DNA of 25,337 nt from a virus, in the IMG/VR virus record IMGVR_UViG_3300045999_013115, positions 1-25,337 of that record. One strand, given 5' to 3'. Under the pieces are notes generated by a model that saw nothing but the letters and a program-made list of their open reading frames with translations, was not told the DNA's origin and ran no database searches. Both the position numbers and the translations under genes were made by a program. This document shows positions 22,147 through 25,337 of the stretch, in pieces; position 1 is the stretch's first letter, and every line of letters begins with the position of its first letter.

Positions 22147-22659
22147 TTAACTTCTACCACCCCATTTAATATCTGGATATGCTTCAGATACAATTTCTTT
22201 AGTAATTTTATACTTTTCTTGAAGTCTTTTATCTTTAACTAAACAAAGGATTTCTGCTTCAAGTGGATGAATTCCTTCGAGAATATTAATAAAAATATTC
22301 TCTCTCTTAATTCCATTCATGGAATCGTTTCCACCTTTAATAAAGTTATAAAATTTTGTATATTCTTTTTTAATTGTAGAATATTTTTGGTCAACGGCAC
22401 CAATGGAACCACTTGAATCCATTTTAGAAACAGCATCTTCAATTCTTTCGGAAATTGTAGATGTTTTCACCGTGTTGTCCCCAAAGTAAGGAACATCTCC
22501 CTCAGGTAAAAGGGAGATTACAGACTCGTCAAAGTTCCAAATAAAAATTGCTTTAAGAGAAGGATCTTCATGCTCTTTAAGAATTTCTACTTTCTTTTCT
22601 TTCGACCTTTGCTTTGATACCAATTGCAAAACTTCAAATGCAAAAGGATTTGGTGGCAA
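22147..22659 (-). CDS. DUF6433-like cyanophage protein
   Basis: A 170-residue protein resembling the cyanophage family DUF6433: FAFEVLQLVSKQRSKEKKVE, then LKAIFIWNFDESVISLLPEG, KRENIFINILEGIHPLEAEI and CLVKDKRLQEKYKITKEIVS ending YPDIKWGGRS. I prefer a TTG start at 22659, which follows AGGTGG by 5 nt and gives MPPNPFAFEVL. The frame is open to an ATG at 22734, but those extra 25 residues are low-complexity Thr/Lys/Ser text that overlaps the acidic tail codons of the upstream gene. Function unknown. Confidence 0.7.
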   Translation of the reverse strand: MPPNPFAFEVLQLVSKQRSKEKKVEILKEHEDPSLKAIFIWNFDESVISLLPEGDVPYFGDNTVKTSTISERIEDAVSKMDSSGSIGAVDQKYSTIKKEYTKFYNFIKGGNDSMNGIKRENIFINILEGIHPLEAEILCLVKDKRLQEKYKITKEIVSEAYPDIKWGGRS

Positions 22660-22681
22660 TTTTTCCACCTGAGAAGAAGTA

Positions 22682-22918
22682 CTAGTCGTCCTCTTCTTCG
22701 TCTTCGTCGCTGATACTGTCATAATCGTTTTCAAATCTTACTGCTAAAATTTCATCAGGAATAATATTACCATTGTCATCAAACATTTCTGGATGAACGT
22801 AAACTTGCCTAACTTGATTCTCATATACATGATTTCGAGTCAACCAACCAACTATACCTCCAACAATTAAAAACAAAAAACTTAAAAGGGAAAAAATGGC
22901 AATTTCTGATGCTAACAT
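22682..22918 (-). CDS. Small membrane protein with acidic cytoplasmic tail
   Basis: A 78-residue protein with one membrane helix (IAIFSLLSFLFLIVGGIVGW, about 6-26) followed by TRNHVYENQVRQVYVHPEMF and a very acidic end (SISDEDEEEDD). GGAG lies 8 nt before the ATG. It resembles small single-pass proteins found in cyanophages beside glutaredoxin genes; function unknown. Confidence 0.7.
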   Translation of the reverse strand: MLASEIAIFSLLSFLFLIVGGIVGWLTRNHVYENQVRQVYVHPEMFDDNGNIIPDEILAVRFENDYDSISDEDEEEDD

Positions 22919-22936
22919 TTTTCTTCTCCGAGAGAC

Positions 22937-23116
22937 TTACTTTTTTTTCACACTAAGTTCAATTTTAATTTGAAAATCTCTCTTTAGGAAAGAAAACAAC
23001 TTAAAAAAATTGAACTTTTGCACATCCAATTTTGGCTGGTCTTTTTCTTTCCTCCTACGAAGCATTAATTCAACACCACGGTCCACACCGTGGTTTTCAA
23101 AATTATTTATGGTCAT
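22937..23116 (-). CDS. 59-residue basic protein, function unknown
   Basis: A short frame missed by length cut-offs: MTINNFENHGVDRGVELMLR, RRKEKDQPKLDVQKFNFFKL, then FLKRDFQIKIELSVKKK. The opening GVDRGVELMLRRR looks like a conserved cyanophage phrase to me. The ATG lies 1 nt after the glutaredoxin stop, so it is coupled, and it fills an otherwise empty 200-nt gap. A perfect hairpin sits in its early codons. Confidence 0.6.
   Translation of the reverse strand: MTINNFENHGVDRGVELMLRRRKEKDQPKLDVQKFNFFKLFSFLKRDFQIKIELSVKKK
23075..23094. repeat. Perfect inverted repeat in early codons of the 59-residue gene
   Basis: ACCACGG (23075-23081) pairs with CCGTGGT (23088-23094) around a 6-nt loop. The stem is GC-rich in AT-rich DNA. 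On the plus strand TTT follows, but no plus-strand gene ends here, so a regulatory or RNA-stability hairpin in the minus-strand message is more likely than a terminator. Confidence 0.45.
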
Positions 23117-23117
23117 A

Positions 23118-23366
23118 TTAAAACATTTTTTCTTCCATCAAATACTTAACAGTATCCGTGCATCCTCCAATGTGTTTTTCGTTAAGAATTACTTGAGGGA
23201 ATGTAGAACCTTGTCCAAATTTATTATAAAATTCTTCTCTATTAAAATCAGTATTTAATTCATAAAAACTTACATCATAACCCTTCTTAGATTTCAATTC
23301 AGTAAGAACTGTTTTAATCTTTTCACAAAAAGGACAACCCGATTTAGAATAAACTGTAAAATTCAT
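23118..23366 (-). CDS. Glutaredoxin
   Basis: An 82-residue thiol-disulfide oxidoreductase that would reduce ribonucleotide reductase or other phage/host proteins with glutathione. The active site is CPFC (C11-C14) in MNFTVYSKSGCPFCEKIK; the cis-proline block STFPQVILNEKHIGG and the glutathione-binding GGCTDTVKYL follow. Length and all motifs are normal. It follows the HNH gene after a 50-nt gap and leads a group of small genes. It is the functional counterpart of T4 nrdC. Confidence 0.92.
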   Translation of the reverse strand: MNFTVYSKSGCPFCEKIKTVLTELKSKKGYDVSFYELNTDFNREEFYNKFGQGSTFPQVILNEKHIGGCTDTVKYLMEEKMF

Positions 23367-23415
23367 ATCTTTTATTTTAAATAATAAATTTTGAAAAAAT
23401 AGAAATGTATATTAC

Positions 23416-23787
23416 CTAAGAAGCATTGTTTTTTCTTGGTTTATATCTATACAATTCTTTCTTTTGCGAAAATTGTGTCCAATCAATAATAGCATTCTTT
23501 TTGTCAATAGTAAAGAACTCTTGCCTAGAGAACCAATCTTCCCAATCTTGATGGGATTTTGACTTATTACATTGTTCGCAGCAACAAATTACGTTGCCTA
23601 TAAAATCACTTCCACCTCTTGATTGTGGTATAACGTGATCTATTGTTAAATTGTCCGCAGACTCACAATACGCACATTTATTTTTCCATTTTTCTTTTAT
23701 CTTTTTTTTCCACATTCTCCTTGCTTCACCTGGACTTGTCGTGTATAGATTAAACAAGTATTCTTGGGGAGAGTGAAAAAGTTCCAT
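23416..23787 (-). CDS. HNH endonuclease
   Basis: A 123-residue HNH nuclease with a zinc-bound core: KCAYC (C38, C41), LTIDHVIPQSRGGSDFIGN (D50, H51 and N65), and CCCEQCNKSKSHQDW with C70, C73 and N74. The D-H-x-x-P-x-S-x-G-G and N-x-x-x-C-C/x-x-C-N-x-x-K pattern is complete. The C-terminus is basic (LYRYKPRKNN). It could be a free-standing homing-type nuclease or one used in DNA processing; position among small accessory genes favours the former. A zinc-ribbon peptide gene lies 3 nt upstream. Confidence 0.9.
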   Translation of the reverse strand: MELFHSPQEYLFNLYTTSPGEARRMWKKKIKEKWKNKCAYCESADNLTIDHVIPQSRGGSDFIGNVICCCEQCNKSKSHQDWEDWFSRQEFFTIDKKNAIIDWTQFSQKKELYRYKPRKNNAS

Positions 23788-23790
23788 AAA

Positions 23791-23940
23791 TTACTGCAAC
23801 TTATCATTATTTATTTTCTTACAAGAACCTCTTGCATATGCTCTTGCCATACTATCAACATAAGAACAAGGTTTTCCTGATTTTTTGCAATAGGGACATT
23901 TAGAATCTGGAGGGTCATTAGAATATTTAAACTTACTCAT
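23791..23940 (-). CDS. 49-residue zinc-ribbon-like protein
   Basis: Read by hand: MSKFKYSNDPPDSKCPYCKK then SGKPCSYVDSMARAYARGSC. Four cysteines, C15, C18, C25 and C40, could bind one zinc. The ATG overlaps the stop of the upstream gene (ATGA) and the stop lies 3 nt before the HNH start. The short N-terminal zinc knuckle suggests nucleic-acid or protein contact; no further function is claimed. Confidence 0.68.
   Translation of the reverse strand: MSKFKYSNDPPDSKCPYCKKSGKPCSYVDSMARAYARGSCKKINNDKLQ
23808..23815 (-). promoter_or_regulatory. Late-promoter-like AATAAATA before the HNH gene
   Basis: The minus strand reads AATAAATA 20 nt before the HNH ATG, inside the 3' end of the zinc-ribbon gene. 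Spacing equals that of the other late-type boxes in the window. Confidence 0.4.
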
Positions 23941-24209
23941 ACAATTACAGGTTGCCCTTCACCTTCATTAAGTCGAATTATCTCGGGATTAATTTTATTG
24001 ACATTTCCAGCAGGCAACCCCTGCTTCCCAGGAAGTTGTTTATCAGTAGTGAAAGTAATGTCAATAACTTGATCCATCAAGAATCGATGTCTGCTATAAG
24101 AACGTTTATTTGGAGCAAAAGAAACTAACATTATTGCGTCATTAATATCACCACAATGTGCTATAACTCTCCCTGTCCTATTTTCTATCACTATCCAATA
24201 TTCGTTCAT
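23937..24209 (-). CDS. Conserved cyanophage protein, function unknown
   Basis: A 90-residue protein widely seen in cyanophages by my recollection: MNEYWIVIENRTGRVIAHCG, INDAIMLVSFAPNKRSYSRH, then FLMDQVIDITFTTDKQLPGK and QGLPAGN. The text is beta-rich with a Pro/Gly-rich tail. There is no enzyme motif. It is coupled to the zinc-ribbon gene downstream and overlaps a small frame upstream. No clear Shine-Dalgarno is present. Confidence 0.75.
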   Translation of the reverse strand: MNEYWIVIENRTGRVIAHCGDINDAIMLVSFAPNKRSYSRHRFLMDQVIDITFTTDKQLPGKQGLPAGNVNKINPEIIRLNEGEGQPVIV

Positions 24210-24288
24210 TGTTTAACTTTCTTATGGTATTATTATTTTTTGGTTTTCTATAAAGATTTGGCCAAGTATCTCTAATGATTTCCGCCAT
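24178..24288 (-). CDS. Possible 36-residue protein
   Basis: A short frame, MAEIIRDTWPNLYRKPKNNN then TIRKLNNERILDSDRK, fills the gap between two genes. Its ATG is 1 nt after the upstream stop, which suggests coupling, but it runs 32 nt into the next gene and has no strong ribosome site. I list it as a candidate only. Confidence 0.4.
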   Translation of the reverse strand: MAEIIRDTWPNLYRKPKNNNTIRKLNNERILDSDRK

Positions 24289-24289
24289 C

Positions 24290-24466
24290 TTATAAGGTGT
24301 CGTCGATGATATCATTTTTTCCATCAATTTCATTAAGATAATCAATCCACCACTGTGGGTCTTTATTCATTCTCCAATTCGGAACTTGCATTCCCCTCTC
24401 AAAATACCAGTCCCATATAGATTTGTCAATTATTTCCTTTGTCTCAATAATCCTCTTCTTTTTCAT
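24290..24466 (-). CDS. Small Trp-rich protein, function unknown
   Basis: A 58-residue protein, MKKKRIIETKEIIDKSIWDW, YFERGMQVPNWRMNKDPQWW, then IDYLNEIDGKNDI. The Trp-rich W-D-W-Y-F-E-R-G-M-Q-V-P-N-W block is striking. I chose the ATG at 24466 because GGAG lies 6 nt before it; the frame is open to 24529 but that would overlap the membrane gene by 86 nt. Function unknown. Confidence 0.6.
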   Translation of the reverse strand: MKKKRIIETKEIIDKSIWDWYFERGMQVPNWRMNKDPQWWIDYLNEIDGKNDIIDDTL

Positions 24467-24635
24467 CAATATCTCCATACGAGTCTTCCAAATAAGGTCC
24501 ATGTTCTCGTTTGGAATCTTCTCTGACATAATTGATTTCAGATAAACTTTCAGTTAACCAAAGTGATAGCTTCGTTACTATGTAGATAACCGCAAGGGGA
24601 AGAAAACATAAGGTTAAAATCAATGCATGTTTCAT
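24444..24635 (-). CDS. Small membrane protein
   Basis: A 63-residue protein with one membrane helix at the N-terminus (ALILTLCFLPLAVIYIVTKL) and an acidic cytoplasmic tail (YLEDSYGDIDEKEEDY). The ATG overlaps the gnd stop (ATGA), so it is translated from the gnd message. The pattern helix plus acidic tail is the same as in the 22682-22918 gene. Function unknown. Confidence 0.65.
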   Translation of the reverse strand: MKHALILTLCFLPLAVIYIVTKLSLWLTESLSEINYVREDSKREHGPYLEDSYGDIDEKEEDY

Positions 24636-25337
24636 CTTACGTGATGTCCCCCAAACATATATCGCATACCATTCAAAACCTTGGATGCGAAAGTGCCCAA
24701 GTTGCGTGAATTAAATCTTTCAAAAAGGGCAGTAGTAATGACAGGAGCGGGTACACCAAGGTCCACAGCGGCAGAAACAGTCCAACGACCCTCACCACTG
24801 TCGGAAACCCCACCAGAGAACTGTTTAAGTTGACCATCATTCCGTAGAACATCAGCGGTAAGATCAAGAAGCCAACTACCAACAACACTACCACGACGCC
24901 ATAACTCAGCAACCTCAGCAACGTCAATATCATAGCAATAAGATTCCGGGTCTGCCATTGGAGCAACCTCAGCATCTCCTTCCCTGACATACTTTGCACC
25001 TGCGTTTGCATTTTTAATAATATTAAATCCTTCGGCATATGCCTGCATTATACCATACTCTATGCCATTGTGAACCATCTTCACAAAATGCCCTGCACCT
25101 GGACCACCACAGTGCAACCAACCAAACTCTGCGGAGGTTAGAGGTGTGTCAAACTGAGTCCTCGGGGCAGCGTTGATTCCTGGAGAGAGGGCATCAAAAA
25201 TGCTCGCACAAGTGGCGACCGCAGTATTTCCGCCACCAACCATAAGACAGTATCCACGATCCAAACCATAAACACCGCCGCTAGTGCCACAATCAATATA
25301 TTGGATACCAAGTTTTGCCAACCGTTCGGCTCTTTTC
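24632..25337 (-). CDS. gnd: 6-phosphogluconate dehydrogenase (5' end outside window)
   Basis: Gnd oxidises and decarboxylates 6-phosphogluconate to ribulose-5-phosphate and makes NADPH. The visible 234 residues are the C-terminal part of the protein; the frame continues upstream through the window edge (KRAERLAKLGIQYIDCG), so the gene is cut, not truncated. Signature blocks are CGTSGGVYGLDRGYCLMVGG, the active-site GPGAGHFVKMVHNGIEYGIM with its lysine, and the end YMFGGHHVR, typical of the short YqeC/GndA-type enzymes. Base composition is about 50 percent GC by eye over sampled lines, well above neighbours. It is a known cyanophage auxiliary gene. It is coupled to a small membrane-protein gene downstream. 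Confidence 0.92.
   Translation of the reverse strand, partial: KRAERLAKLGIQYIDCGTSGGVYGLDRGYCLMVGGGNTAVATCASIFDALSPGINAAPRTQFDTPLTSAEFGWLHCGGPGAGHFVKMVHNGIEYGIMQAYAEGFNIIKNANAGAKYVREGDAEVAPMADPESYCYDIDVAEVAELWRRGSVVGSWLLDLTADVLRNDGQLKQFSGGVSDSGEGRWTVSAAVDLGVPAPVITTALFERFNSRNLGTFASKVLNGMRYMFGGHHVR

Noticed and set aside
24673-25038. Minus-strand 121-codon frame inside gnd
   Set aside because: Out-of-frame shadow of gnd, with Leu/Val-rich low-complexity text; gnd motifs are intact in the other frame.
25319-25321. TTG at 25321 as a start of gnd
   Set aside because: The frame stays open to the window edge and reads as gnd (KRAERL before LAKLGIQY), so the gene is simply cut by the window.
1-25337. 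CRISPR arrays, tRNA genes, integrase or attachment sites
   Set aside because: No regularly spaced repeats, no cloverleaf-like segment in the few gaps, and no recombinase gene were seen by eye; a tRNAscan run would settle the tRNA point.

Overview
The window is a piece of a T4-like cyanophage genome (a cyanomyovirus infecting marine Synechococcus or Prochlorococcus). The evidence is a run of T4 core genes (gp4, gp48, gp53, gp54, gp26, gp51, gp27- and gp5-like hub proteins, gp32, gp59, gp33) mixed with genes typical of cyanophages or cyanobacteria: cp12, gnd, thyX, phoH, DUF1825, a DUF6433-like protein and DUF4278-like YRG peptides. The DNA is AT-rich, genes are packed with ATGA/TAATG overlaps, and no rRNA, tRNA, insertion sequence or CRISPR array was seen.

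The layout has three transcription blocks. Block 1 (12264 down to 35, minus strand) is a late virion operon: gp54-like tube initiator, gp26, gp51, a 757-residue protein with a tail-lysozyme domain, a 579-residue protein with an M23 endopeptidase domain, a gp27-like hub, the Calvin-cycle inhibitor CP12, a gp5-like OB-fold hub protein without lysozyme, a separate beta-helix spike, a fibre-like protein and a 2OG-Fe(II) oxygenase. Block 2 (12297 to 15847, plus strand) runs divergently from it: gp4 head-completion nuclease, a conserved unknown, gp48, gp53 and a small unknown. A 32-bp gap carrying late-promoter-like motifs in both directions separates blocks 1 and 2. Block 3 (25337 down to 15872, minus strand) starts with gnd (cut by the window edge), then small accessory genes (zinc ribbon, HNH nuclease, glutaredoxin, membrane peptides), then a nucleotide and replication segment: thyX, phoH, PD-(D/E)XK nuclease, gp33, gp59, DUF1825, gp32 and a small secreted protein. 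Blocks 2 and 3 converge on a symmetrical hairpin terminator at 15851-15873.

Reading the spaces between genes gave three sigma70-like promoters with exact 17-bp spacers (at about 17.1, 21.07 and 21.83 kb), one of them with its -35 box inside the loop of a terminator. Several AATAAATA/CATAAATA/TATAAATA late-type motifs sit just before genes. A translationally coupled cluster of four tiny genes at 21078-21566 was found by hand, as were four further short coding candidates (22937, 23791, 24178 and the re-started 21607 gene).

Functionally, CP12 (blocks PRK/GAPDH of the Calvin cycle) and Gnd (oxidative pentose phosphate pathway) would together steer host carbon to NADPH and ribulose-5-phosphate. 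ThyX and glutaredoxin support nucleotide synthesis; gp32, gp59, the nuclease and PhoH belong to replication and DNA metabolism; gp33 links replication to late transcription of the virion operons.
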